A stretch of 64,000 bases of DNA from Izhakiella australiensis (GTDB taxonomy: Bacteria > Pseudomonadota > Gammaproteobacteria > Enterobacterales > Enterobacteriaceae): the NCBI RefSeq assembly GCF_002006995.1, contig NZ_MRUL01000003.1:1-64000 (forward strand), in the 5' to 3' direction. Below the pieces are notes generated by a model. It was not told the origin of the DNA. It saw nothing but the letters and a program-made list of their open reading frames with translations, and did no database searches. Below are positions 8,057 through 15,190 of this stretch, one piece after another (position 1 is the stretch's first letter; the number at the start of each line of letters is the position of its first letter). The position numbers were made by a program, and so were the translations under genes.

Positions 8057-8752
8057 TCACATTTCCAGCGCATTAGCCACTTCCAGCCCTTCGCGCCTGA
8101 TGAGGATCGTTTGCAGCGCCTGATTGTCAAGTTCGACGAATGCCGCTTTAAATCTCGCCCAGTGCGATGCATACACCCGTAACCAGGTTGAACGCTCCAC
8201 AGACATCATACGTGCCAGCGCCGCGCCGGCGTATTCTTTACAGGTGTCATTGCTTCTGGCCGCTGCCACCTCCTGCGCGGCCAGCCAGACAAGGCCGACC
8301 AGTTTTTTCACTACCCGTGATTGCAGCTTCTTCTCCACCCGGCAATTCTGAAACTCATTCCATACATGCTGGCACATCAGCGTCTGGTACCTGAAGTTCA
8401 GATCGAAACCATAGCAGTAACGGATCCATGCCTGCTGGTAGTCATCCAGGGAATTGATTACCCGGCGCCACGGTGCGTAACTGAATTCCAGATCCTGCAT
8501 TGGCGGGAATGGTCGCCGCCGGCTTCTCGTTTCCGGCACATAAACAGGCGTGGTTAATGCCTTTACAAGCGAGTGTCCACAGCCTTCCCCGCCCTCCAGT
8601 TCGATAAGAGGCTGCCCGCAGCGGGGCGTTTTATTTTTGTCTGCCGGTGGATGTTCGCTAAACGCCTGCAGCTGCCCCTTTGTCCCTTCAGATAAATTCG
8701 CCAGGGCGCGCCTTACTTCTGTACGGGTATATTCAATGGCCTGTAAGTTCAT
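8057..8752 (-). CDS. Antitermination protein Q (PF06530-type)
   Basis: 231 residues. The pattern QLQAFSEHPPADKNKTPRC near the N-terminus, WRRVINSLDDYQQAWIRYCYG in the middle and ALARMMSVERSTWLRVYASHW toward the end is that of phage antitermination Q proteins of the PF06530 group. Q binds near the late promoter and lets RNA polymerase pass the leader terminator. The gene is the last of the early-right operon and is directly followed by a promoter-terminator pair (7811-7931), which supports the assignment. Its start is 22 bp after the DUF968 gene. The family name comes from recall of similar annotated proteins. Confidence 0.8.
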   Translation of the reverse strand: MNLQAIEYTRTEVRRALANLSEGTKGQLQAFSEHPPADKNKTPRCGQPLIELEGGEGCGHSLVKALTTPVYVPETRSRRRPFPPMQDLEFSYAPWRRVINSLDDYQQAWIRYCYGFDLNFRYQTLMCQHVWNEFQNCRVEKKLQSRVVKKLVGLVWLAAQEVAAARSNDTCKEYAGAALARMMSVERSTWLRVYASHWARFKAAFVELDNQALQTILIRREGLEVANALEM

Positions 8753-8773
8753 TCAGATCAGCGCTCCATACAC

Positions 8774-9841
8774 TTACGCTTTAACAATTACGCCGATCGC
8801 CAGCGCCCGATCCAGAAAACGAAACAGCAGTTCCAGCTGCGTGCCATGTTTCTGCCCGAACGCCGCAACATCGGCATGCAATTTGTCGTGACACTCTCTG
8901 CACAGAGGGAACACGAACAGGTCGTGGGCTTTGGTCGCGGTGCCACCCATCCCATGACCGATGACATGATGCGGATCATCTGCCGGACGGCGACAACACT
9001 CGCAGGGCTGGCTTTTTACCCAGCGCGTGTACTTCTCATTCTCCCAGCGGCGGCGCTTAGGCCGTAACATGAACGACTCCGGTGACTCAGGATCTGCGCT
9101 CAATGCTAAAACCTTTGGCTGCTGCTCCTGCATTACCTGCTGATTTCCCTGGGGCCTGCACCTTTTTAACGATCCAGCAGTTTTTATCCTCCTCTGCAGA
9201 GCGACGGTTGACCTGTTATCTACGGCAATAATGTCGCTTTCTTTATATACAGATGGAAACGTTTCACAGGGCATCTGCATCGCCCGGGCCGCCAGTGATT
9301 CAGGGATGGCATCAACCACACCGACATAAATAGCCCACCAGCACAGCTCAGCGATCGACAATTCCCGTTCGCGGTTAAATCGGAGACCGGTCAGCACGGT
9401 ATCAATAATCCAGTCAATAACGTTACGGCGCGCTATACCAGCCAACAGCCCGGTTGACTGCTCACGAAGTTTGTTATCGCAGTGCCAGCAAAGCATCATC
9501 GCGCCCGGGGCGTGTCGCATGGTCACCAGCTCATGATGGTGATAATCCGAGCGCGGATACTGACATTCACAGGCGTTACGCTTCAGCCAGTATTCCAGGC
9601 CTGAAAGGCCACCAGCGGCACAGATAACCCGCTCATCAGTGAAAAATGGTATCAGCGCTTCATCCTCCGCCAGCGGCTGTCGGGCGTCTGGTACACGCCC
9701 GGTTGACAGCCTGGTCATGTGCTCCGGCTCAGGCTCCACCAGCACCCGCCCCGCGGAAAAAAGGCGCATTAACTCTTTGCCCGGTTTGAGCAGGACCACG
9801 CCAAGGCGTGGCACAACTTCAGGGGTTAGCAGCGCTCTCAT
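8774..9841 (-). CDS. DUF968 family protein with HNH-like zinc region
   Basis: 355 residues. The C-terminal third carries CECCRRPADDPHHVIGHG followed by FPLCRECHDKLH, a His-Cys arrangement like HNH nucleases, and the whole matches the DUF968 proteins of lambdoid prophages such as E. coli YdfU. The middle contains a second Cys/His cluster (CWHCDNK). A nuclease or recombination role is likely from the motif but is not proven. The start overlaps the dam stop (ATGA), and Q follows 21 bp later, placing it in the early-right operon. Confidence 0.8.
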   Translation of the reverse strand: MRALLTPEVVPRLGVVLLKPGKELMRLFSAGRVLVEPEPEHMTRLSTGRVPDARQPLAEDEALIPFFTDERVICAAGGLSGLEYWLKRNACECQYPRSDYHHHELVTMRHAPGAMMLCWHCDNKLREQSTGLLAGIARRNVIDWIIDTVLTGLRFNRERELSIAELCWWAIYVGVVDAIPESLAARAMQMPCETFPSVYKESDIIAVDNRSTVALQRRIKTAGSLKRCRPQGNQQVMQEQQPKVLALSADPESPESFMLRPKRRRWENEKYTRWVKSQPCECCRRPADDPHHVIGHGMGGTATKAHDLFVFPLCRECHDKLHADVAAFGQKHGTQLELLFRFLDRALAIGVIVKA

Positions 9842-10743
9842 ACAGAACCTACCATCGTTGCTATAACATCCGTTGCAGTACCACGAGTGGCGCCCTTACA
9901 GGATACAGAGCGACGGGACTTGATATGATGCAGCGTAAAACCATACTGGCTGTATAGTTCGGCTATGCGCGGGGAACCGGAATTACTAATGACTACGCTG
10001 GCTCCACGCTGGTGAGCAGCAACACAGCATTCAACCAACGCTACCTGCTCATCCCAATTGAACCCACCAGCAGCATAGGCCGTAAACCCATTGGTTCCAG
10101 GCAACGGCTCATACGGAGGATCGCAATAAACCACATCCCCGGAACCGGCCAAGGCCAGAGTGTGACGGAACCCGGCATTCATGAACACGCAGTTGTGAGC
10201 CATTTCAGCGAACGCTTTGATCTCGCTTTCCGGGAAATACGGCGCTTTTGGCTTGCCCCAGCCAACATTAAATTGGTTCGACAGGTTATATCGCGTCAAT
10301 CCGTTGAAACAGTGCCGGTTGAGATACAGGAATGCGGCAGCGCGCTCAACAGCGCTTAATGTCTGTGCATTGAACTCACTCCTGATCGACTCGTAACCCT
10401 CCGGATTACATAATCTTTCAAACATTACGCGAGCGTGTTTCTCAACTTCATCAGGCACCACAGCCAGCATCTGATACAGGTTGAGCAGATCGGCGTTAAC
10501 GTCTGCCAGCAGAAAATCAGCGTGGTTGTAGCTGTTCAGGAATACTGCACCGCCACCCACAAATGGTTCAATCAGCCGTTTACCCGCAGGGATCAGGCGA
10601 TCCAGTTCTGGCAGCAGCGAATATTTGCCGCCAGCCCATTTCAGGAACGGGCGCTGCCAGCTGCGTGGGGAGGGTTCTTCTATTGGCAGTGCAGCGGCAA
10701 CGCTTGCGGCTTCAATGCCACTACATACAGATCCGTATCTCAT
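9838..10743 (-). CDS. Phage Dam-type adenine methyltransferase with chimeric N-terminus
   Basis: 301 residues. From residue about 33 it is a Dam/DpnM-type N6-adenine methylase: FLKWAGGKYSLLPEL (motif I, SAM binding), EPFVGGGAVFLN, and DPPYEPL (motif IV DPPY, catalytic), with target GATC expected from the family. The first 16 residues, MRYGSVCSGIEAASVA, do not belong to Dam; they are the opening and motif I (SVCSGIE) of phage C5-cytosine methylases. No other ATG lies between the two parts, so the gene uses a borrowed start. It overlaps P and DUF968 genes by ATGA junctions. Confidence 0.88.
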   Translation of the reverse strand: MRYGSVCSGIEAASVAAALPIEEPSPRSWQRPFLKWAGGKYSLLPELDRLIPAGKRLIEPFVGGGAVFLNSYNHADFLLADVNADLLNLYQMLAVVPDEVEKHARVMFERLCNPEGYESIRSEFNAQTLSAVERAAAFLYLNRHCFNGLTRYNLSNQFNVGWGKPKAPYFPESEIKAFAEMAHNCVFMNAGFRHTLALAGSGDVVYCDPPYEPLPGTNGFTAYAAGGFNWDEQVALVECCVAAHQRGASVVISNSGSPRIAELYSQYGFTLHHIKSRRSVSCKGATRGTATDVIATMVGSV

Positions 10744-11468
10744 TTACCCGCCCCGCCCTGCTGTCTTGCTCTGATACGTGCCAGAAATGCCTCACCGGAC
10801 TGCCGAAATGCCGCTGAGCCTGTAGGATCAAGAAGGTCTGCCGCTGATGGTGGGCGGCGTTTATCCGCCAGTTGCATTACTGGTTTCGGGATCCCCCTTT
10901 CGGCTTCCATCTCACGCTCCCACTTGCGCATATGGAATTTGATCGACCGTAACACCTCAGCTTCGGTGTAGTTGTGCTGGCGCATCAGATGGCGAACATC
11001 CAGGACAACCCAGTACATCACATCATGGGCCCACGGGAAGGCTTCCGGCGTTGCGTATTGATTGCGCTCGCGCGCATAGCGCTGAAATTCAGCCATAACG
11101 TCATCATCAGAAGGCAAACCAGCAGCGAGGCGGGCGCTCTCACGACACCACCCGATGAATTTTCCGCAGGACGGCCAGAAGTCATTACCCTGCTGGCGCG
11201 CCATGCGCATCCCGGCACGAAGCTGCTCAACGGTCGTAATACCATTCTCGGCAAAAGCCAGAATCCACTGCCGCTTCATAGCGGCCACATCCTCAGCCGT
11301 CCGCAATACCGTGTTCTGCGCCGCCGGGAAGATCCGCAGGAGGTTTTCAAACAGAGCATCCACCAGCTTTTCGGCATCGGCGTTGACCACTCGCTGTGGC
11401 TGGTGGCCCATCATGTGCGCCAGCATGCCAGCGTCACGGTTATTGACTGCTGAAATCAGTTTGTTCAT
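10740..11468 (-). CDS. Replication protein P (helicase loader)
   Basis: 242 residues, similar in size to lambda P (233). Shared features are the N-terminal HQPQRVVNADAEKLVDALFENL region, FGEN-like ILAFAENGITTVEQLRAGMR, and WPSCGKFIGWCRE. P proteins bind host DnaB and bring it to the O-bound origin. The start overlaps the stop of the O-like gene (ATGA) and its stop overlaps the dam start, so all are translated as one chain. The reading frame is complete. Confidence 0.88.
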   Translation of the reverse strand: MNKLISAVNNRDAGMLAHMMGHQPQRVVNADAEKLVDALFENLLRIFPAAQNTVLRTAEDVAAMKRQWILAFAENGITTVEQLRAGMRMARQQGNDFWPSCGKFIGWCRESARLAAGLPSDDDVMAEFQRYARERNQYATPEAFPWAHDVMYWVVLDVRHLMRQHNYTEAEVLRSIKFHMRKWEREMEAERGIPKPVMQLADKRRPPSAADLLDPTGSAAFRQSGEAFLARIRARQQGGAGK

Positions 11469-12379
11469 AGCGTGTTCTCCCAGGCTTCAGGGCTATTCCA
11501 GTGACCGCCGCTGACGGGGCCGGATTGCTGCTGCGTTTGCCATTTGCCGTTCACACACTGCGGGCGGCCAGCAGCGGCCCACTTCGTCGCGGACTGGAGA
11601 TAACCAGGGAAATTTGACGGCAGGAATAGCGTGGTCGGGCGAAGGTATTCCGCCATCTTGATGCTTTTGCCCCACTTCTCCGTGCTGTAGTCAATCACCA
11701 GCACCAGTTCGTCGAGGGTGAACTGCTCGCGGAGTCGGGCGCGGATATGTTCGAGAGAGGTTTTGCATACCTGAAAACGTGAACCGGTCGCCAGGTTCAG
11801 TTTCGATAACGCAATCTTCGCCTGATCGGTGATCAACACTTCCGGGTCGGGTTGCGCCGCAACCGGACAAGAAGGGGTTTTAATCTCTGTAGTATTCTCT
11901 GTTGTAATCTCTGTAGGATCATCGGTGCAATTTGACCCGATGACAGCGGTTCTTTTTGGCCCATTGGATCGTTTCACTTTGGCATCTTCCATCGTGTCAT
12001 TTTGACCCGATGGAAGAGTGCATTTTGAACCGTTCGATTTAGTCACTTTGACTTCATCTAAAAGATCGCTCTCATAGTTGATCGTGTAGTAGTTAGTCAT
12101 GTCACGCTGAGACTTATTCAACTGCTCAATTTTGAGCACGCCGAGAGACTTCAGGCGGGTGAAGGTACGCTTCAGAGTGGACTCTGACCAAAAGGGGAAC
12201 TGCTCCAGCCACTGCTCTGTGGTGTTATAAATCCAGCGCACACCGTCACGTTCAAGTCCTGAGGTCGTTTCTTTCAGCCAATAGTTAACCTGTTGCAAGG
12301 CAATCGCTTCATTAAGGCCGATGTTATGTGCAAGATCAGGATTTATCACTATCGGACGAGATGTCATTAACAGACTCAC
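11465..12379 (-). CDS. Replication protein O-like (winged-helix initiator)
   Basis: 304 residues. The N-terminal part (ALQQVNYWLKE, then WLEQFPFWSESTLKRTFTRLKSLG) is a helix-turn-helix domain that recognises DNA in many phage replication proteins; the C-terminal part (LREQFTLDELVLVIDYSTEKWG...YLRPTTLFLPSNFPGYL) is the phage-specific C-terminal domain near the DnaT/O group. A linker of residues about 105-165 is rich in Lys, Ser, Asn and Thr and is coded by repeated DNA (see 11931-12060). Start and stop overlap neighbours by ATGA. The protein should start phage replication together with P. Confidence 0.8.
   Translation of the reverse strand: MSLLMTSRPIVINPDLAHNIGLNEAIALQQVNYWLKETTSGLERDGVRWIYNTTEQWLEQFPFWSESTLKRTFTRLKSLGVLKIEQLNKSQRDMTNYYTINYESDLLDEVKVTKSNGSKCTLPSGQNDTMEDAKVKRSNGPKRTAVIGSNCTDDPTEITTENTTEIKTPSCPVAAQPDPEVLITDQAKIALSKLNLATGSRFQVCKTSLEHIRARLREQFTLDELVLVIDYSTEKWGKSIKMAEYLRPTTLFLPSNFPGYLQSATKWAAAGRPQCVNGKWQTQQQSGPVSGGHWNSPEAWENTL
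11931..12060. repeat. Imperfect 70-bp repeats in the O gene (candidate origin)
   Basis: Two adjacent units of about 70 bp start at 11931 and 12001. Each begins TTTGACCCGATG, then contains CATTGGATCG or CGTTCGATTT, and ends TCACTTTG with CATCT. In the protein they give the repeated KSNGSK and RSNGPK. Lambda carries its origin as repeated O-binding sites in the middle of O, so this is a candidate origin. No binding data. Confidence 0.45.
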
Positions 12380-12918
12380 CTGGCATCCCTCCCCATTGCC
12401 CGGGCTATATCCGCAGCTATCAAGCCGGAACGGTGATACGAGTCCATGACCGTGCCACTCACAACTATCGGCGGATTCAGAGGCTGAACGTTATCGGTCC
12501 AGATAGCCATGAGGACGCCAAGATTGTCGTGCAGGCGTTGTGCGTCGGTCAGAATGCAGCCAAAACGAGGGTCCGCCTGATACGGATGTTTAATCAGGCT
12601 CTGCTCCATGGCGTTAAAGGCCGTGATGTACGACTCTTTGAACTGCGCGGCACGTTTACCTGTGAAGCCCATAGCGAGAAACGCGAAGCCGTCGCGGGTA
12701 ATCTGGTAGCAGGGTAGTTTGCGCCCGGTAGCGTCGGTGTATTCACTCACCGCAAAATTGCGGGCAGTGAAGTCTGGCGAGCATTCCAACGAACGGATTT
12801 TTTTCAGTACACCGTCGTGACGCTTGGTGAAGTAGTCGGCGACAGCCAAGGAAGAAGTAACGGCCTGGCCTTTGATAACGGTGATTTCAGGTTGAGTAAT
12901 AGCGGGGACAGTAGCCAT
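12376..12918 (-). CDS. Rha family phage regulatory protein / antirepressor
   Basis: 180 residues from the ATG at 12918, which has AGAGG eight bases upstream. The Rha (pRha) domain is clear: VADYFTKRHDGVLKKIRSLEC, FAVSEYTDATGRKLPCYQITRDGFAFLAMGFTGKRAAQFKE. Such proteins are phage regulators, and in C4-controlled systems the gene in this place is the antirepressor. It is preceded by a C4-type antisense RNA and by an in-frame Ash-like leader reading frame (12919-13056), and its stop overlaps the O start. The frame stays open far upstream, which explains the very long open frame here; the real start is at 12918. Confidence 0.85.
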   Translation of the reverse strand: MATVPAITQPEITVIKGQAVTSSLAVADYFTKRHDGVLKKIRSLECSPDFTARNFAVSEYTDATGRKLPCYQITRDGFAFLAMGFTGKRAAQFKESYITAFNAMEQSLIKHPYQADPRFGCILTDAQRLHDNLGVLMAIWTDNVQPLNPPIVVSGTVMDSYHRSGLIAADIARAMGRDAR

Positions 12919-13056
12919 GATGGCAGCCTCTATGGTGAATTTTGATAACTCACCACCGGGGCTTCTCACGGCTAAGGGTGGTGAGACGTACAGGGGTGAG
13001 AAACCGGTCACCATAGAACCCGGCCAGCCTTTCGGCTGCCCTGCACGCCCCACCAT
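12919..13056 (-). other. Ash/Icd-like in-frame leader reading frame
   Basis: From the ATG at 13056 the frame reads MVGRAGQPKGWPGS and then PLAVRSPGGELSK and runs without a stop into the Rha gene. This is the pattern of the Ash/Icd-like leader peptide found before antirepressor genes in P4- and P1-related systems. It may be translated separately or serve only as the target of the C4-type RNA. No strong ribosome binding site is seen at 13056. Confidence 0.45.
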
Positions 13057-13083
13057 TGTGCTGATGTGACAATGCTTAGCGCA

Positions 13084-13161
13084 CAAAAAAACCGCGTAAG
13101 CGCGGTTGTGCGCTATGGTGAAATCCGGGTTCTCACGCCCGACAGCGAATTTTGCCGCTGC
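13084..13161 (-). ncRNA. C4-type antisense RNA (candidate)
   Basis: About 78 bases would lie between the predicted start and the T-run of a hairpin (ACCGCG and CGCGGT arms, then seven T). P1 C4 RNA has nearly the same length. A 7-bp stem (GGCAGCG/CGCTGTC) opens the RNA. Its part at 13140-13113 is complementary to the leader of the Rha mRNA at 13016-12993, including nine unbroken pairs (TCACCATAG with CTATGGTGA) and a second block of about nine pairs with one bulge. Known C4 RNAs repress antirepressor genes in the same way. Family assignment rests on these features. Confidence 0.72.
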
Positions 13162-13167
13162 CAGAGC

Positions 13168-13196
13168 ACTATAGCGCCCGGAATTCAGAGAATCAA
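13168..13196 (-). promoter_or_regulatory. Promoter for C4-like RNA and ash-rha
   Basis: On the minus strand TTGATT (13196-13191), 17 bases, TATAGT (13173-13168). It stands back to back with the toxin-antitoxin promoter and would start RNA near 13161. Confidence 0.7.
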
Positions 13197-13247
13197 GTGT
13201 TGCTTTTGTTGACAACACGCTTTCAGTGTTGCTATCATTAGCAACAC
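13197..13247. promoter_or_regulatory. Toxin-antitoxin promoter with two operator palindromes
   Basis: On the plus strand TTGACA (13209-13214), 18 bases, TATCAT (13233-13238). A perfect inverted repeat with arms GTGTTGCTA and TAGCAACAC around TCAT covers 13226-13247 and the -10 box. A less perfect copy (GTGTTG...CAACAC) covers 13197-13218, over the -35 box and next to the -35 of the leftward promoter. Autoregulation by the downstream DNA-binding antitoxin is expected. Confidence 0.7.
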
Positions 13248-13272
13248 CCCGAAGGGAAGCAACGAGAGCACC

Positions 13273-13554
13273 ATGCCATCCAAACTGATTATGAGAGAAG
13301 TGGTTACTATCTCCCCGGACAGCAAAGCGGAACTGGTTATCTGGGAAGTTGATCCAGCAGTAAGAGCCAGCAACCACAAATATAAATACCGACTGGCCTA
13401 TATCGTGTCCAATACATGCGTTCTGCGCTACGACAACGAGGCAGGCAAAGGCGATCATAAACATATCGGCGATGACGAAGTTGAAACTACGTTCACAACC
13501 GTCCAGCAACTTCTTAACGATTTCTGGGCTGATGTCAAAATGTATGGAGGGTAA
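13273..13554 (+). CDS. TumE-family toxin (DUF6516)
   Basis: 93 residues. The motif order is typical of the TumE/DUF6516 family: MREVVTISPDSKAELVIWEV with the ELVIWEV strand, KYRLAYIVSNTCVLRYDNEAGKGDHKH in the middle, and TTVQQLLNDFWADV at the end. TumE proteins are toxins of TumE-TumA modules. The gene starts 35 bases after the promoter -10 box and its stop is 4 bp from the TumA-like start, toxin first as usual for this family. It reads against the surrounding early-right genes, suggesting a later insertion. Toxicity is inferred from the family. Confidence 0.78.
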   Translation: MPSKLIMREVVTISPDSKAELVIWEVDPAVRASNHKYKYRLAYIVSNTCVLRYDNEAGKGDHKHIGDDEVETTFTTVQQLLNDFWADVKMYGG

Positions 13555-13558
13555 CAAC

Positions 13559-13906
13559 ATGACCACATTACACATTTCCGTAACCACGATTGATGAAATC
13601 AGTTCGCGATATGCAGCTGCATGGGATGGCGATAAGTCAGCGAGGGGACATTTCCTCTCATTTCTGAGCTGGGAATCATTGCACGACACGCTATCCCCTA
13701 ACCGAATGAATATCATCAATGCTATGACCGGTGCAGGGGAACTCTCTATCCGTGAGGTTGCCCGCCGTGTTAATCGTGATGTCCGGGCCGTGCATTCTGA
13801 TATAACGAAACTAATTACCCAGGGTGTCATTGATAAAGGGGAAAGTGGCATCGTTTTTCCATACGATGATATCCACTTCGACTTCACTCTCGGCAAGGCG
13901 GCCTGA
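13559..13906 (+). CDS. TumA-like antitoxin, HVO_A0114-type HTH protein
   Basis: 115 residues from the ATG at 13559 (GGAGG eight bases before). The second half is a winged-helix DNA-binding domain: SPNRMNIINAMTGAGELSIREVARRVNRDVRAVHSDITKLITQGVIDK, the pattern of HVO_A0114 family antitoxins that pair with TumE. It should neutralise the toxin and repress the promoter by binding the palindrome at 13226-13247. The gene follows the toxin by 4 bp and is followed 6 bp later by a third small gene. The pairing is clear; which site it binds is inference. Confidence 0.78.
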   Translation: MTTLHISVTTIDEISSRYAAAWDGDKSARGHFLSFLSWESLHDTLSPNRMNIINAMTGAGELSIREVARRVNRDVRAVHSDITKLITQGVIDKGESGIVFPYDDIHFDFTLGKAA

Positions 13907-13912
13907 TCGGCA

Positions 13913-14083
13913 ATGAATGACGACGATATAGCAGGAAGTGATGGCCTGATAGCGATCACGATGGAATTGTCCACTGAAGTGCTTGAGGCTTTCCAGTCTA
14001 CTGGTGATCGCTGGGAAGAACGGATAAACGCAGCACTTAAAGACTGGCTGAAACACCACAATCCTTCAGATGTAAAAATCTGA
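13913..14083 (+). CDS. BrnA-like antitoxin-type small protein
   Basis: 56 residues, too short for many gene finders. IAITMELSTEVLEAFQSTGDRWEERINAALKDWL matches the C-terminal ribbon and helix pattern of BrnA antitoxins (usually L-x-x-E-V-x-x-x-F-K-x-x-G, then RINAALR). No BrnT toxin gene is beside it; instead it closes the TumE-TumA operon, starting 7 bases after the TumA stop, with GATCGGCA upstream. It may be a third subunit of the module, a leftover from another system, or an independent antitoxin. A terminator follows. Confidence 0.6.
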   Translation: MNDDDIAGSDGLIAITMELSTEVLEAFQSTGDRWEERINAALKDWLKHHNPSDVKI

Positions 14084-14089
14084 CCCTTT

Positions 14090-14122
14090 GCGGCGCCCTG
14101 CACGGCGCCGCTTCTTACTTTC
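14090..14122 (+). terminator. Terminator of the toxin-antitoxin operon
   Basis: GCGGCGCC and GGCGCCGC arms with a 6-base loop, followed by TTCTTACTTTC. It lies 7 bp after the BrnA-like gene. Confidence 0.65.
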
Positions 14123-14126
14123 TCCA

Positions 14127-14306
14127 TCACTTTTCCATCCTCTTAAATCTTGCCCGGAACACAATAAGCGGTGCCGCGTATTCCCACTCATAGCCATCCC
14201 TACGATAAATCACACGCTGCCCGGCGGCGTCATAGTCAATAACATTCACAATGATGCCGTGATGATCCCGGTAATATCCGTTCAGGGGTTGAATATGCTC
14301 TGTCAC
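14127..14306 (-). CDS. DUF4222 family small phage protein
   Basis: 59 residues, starting with GTG at 14306 (GGGAGG five bases upstream). The opening TEHIQPLNGYYRDHHGIIVNV and the ending FRARFKRMEK are the DUF4222 pattern known from lambdoid prophages; function unknown. It lies directly after the antirepressor gene, whose stop is 2 bp before the GTG, and is the last gene on this strand before the opposite-strand toxin-antitoxin block. Confidence 0.8.
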   Translation of the reverse strand: MTEHIQPLNGYYRDHHGIIVNVIDYDAAGQRVIYRRDGYEWEYAAPLIVFRARFKRMEK

Positions 14307-14307
14307 G

Positions 14308-15012
14308 TTAGCCTCCCATCAGTTCAGAAGCGTAACGTTCAGCTATCCACTGGACGCCGCGAGGCGTGACGCGCGTCTGGGTGTAGGCATGACCGAAATC
14401 GGACATGCCGGTTTTGACGCTGAACAAGCCATCACGCTGGCGCAGGGCGTGCGGCAGAAGATTGCCAGACTGACGGAACAGAACCTTGTCACGCACCAGC
14501 GCGTCGATCATCGACTTTTCCGGCATATTCATGATTTTTGCCGTCTCACGCAGACTTTTCGCACCGCTGGCTTCCACGTAGTGGTTGACGAACGCCACCT
14601 TTGGCGCGTCTTGCTGTACCTTCTGCGACAGATGCGCATTCTGTTCTGCCACATCAGCGGCCAGTCGGAGCGCTTCGGGGAGGGTTTGAGGAATTCCAGC
14701 CGTACTCTCCAGCACCTGCCAGCGATCAACAACCGCCGCAGTAAACTCAGGGGACAGACGGGCAACCAATACGAGAGAGTCACGTTTATTAAACCGATAC
14801 TCCTGATACACGTTGCCGTTGTGCTCAAAATCGAACTGCGCCAACGGCGCGGTTAAAATTCCAGCAGTATTAAGACGCTCGGCTGACCGCTTCACATCAC
14901 CATGTTTACTCTGAACCAGAGCGGCAATTTCCCGGCTGCTCATCGTCACAGCGCCACCAACTAAAGGCATAATGCCTGGCGATGCAGTCAAATTATTTAG
15001 CTGCTGCGACAT
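14308..15012 (-). CDS. Phage antirepressor: Rha N-terminus plus KilAC domain
   Basis: 234 residues from the ATG at 15012, with GGGAGG eight bases upstream; a start at 15042 lacks such a site. Residues about 20-110 form a Rha-like region (TMSSREIAALVQSKHGDVKRS...RFNKRDSLVLVARLSPEFT); residues about 120-230 form the KilAC/ANT domain (LRLAADVAEQN, KSLRETAKIMNMPEKS, RVTPRGVQWIAERY). Proteins of this type can inactivate phage repressors. With the other Rha protein at 12376 the prophage has two antirepressor-type proteins, which fits a repressor lacking a self-cleavage domain. Role by family. Confidence 0.82.
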   Translation of the reverse strand: MSQQLNNLTASPGIMPLVGGAVTMSSREIAALVQSKHGDVKRSAERLNTAGILTAPLAQFDFEHNGNVYQEYRFNKRDSLVLVARLSPEFTAAVVDRWQVLESTAGIPQTLPEALRLAADVAEQNAHLSQKVQQDAPKVAFVNHYVEASGAKSLRETAKIMNMPEKSMIDALVRDKVLFRQSGNLLPHALRQRDGLFSVKTGMSDFGHAYTQTRVTPRGVQWIAERYASELMGG

Positions 15013-15190
15013 GCTGCTGCCCTCCCCTATAAATAAAGTCACCCACAGCCCACTCAGTGAAGCTGTGGTTCACCGATGCCCAGCCACCGGGTACTCTTGC
15101 GGCATAGCAAAACGCGACCTTGCCTTTACCGCCCCGAATCGGTAATACGCGAAGTTGCGAACACTGATAATTTGCTGTTAAATTGCTCAT
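14993..15190 (-). CDS. Small phage protein of unknown function
   Basis: 65 residues from the ATG at 15190 (MSNLTANYQCSQLRVLP). It has the conserved-looking block GGKGKVAFCYAARVPGGWASV and then TEWAVGDF. I do not recognise the family. It overlaps the start of the antirepressor gene by 20 bp and begins next to the ymfL stop, so it is translated as part of the chain. No membrane segment. Confidence 0.6.
   Translation of the reverse strand: MSNLTANYQCSQLRVLPIRGGKGKVAFCYAARVPGGWASVNHSFTEWAVGDFIYRGGQQHVAAAK

Noticed and set aside
12376-14130. Very long minus-strand open frame of 584 codons
   Set aside because: Only the last 180 codons are Rha. Upstream it crosses the C4-type RNA, the promoters and the antisense strand of the toxin-antitoxin genes; the ribosome site supports a start at 12918.
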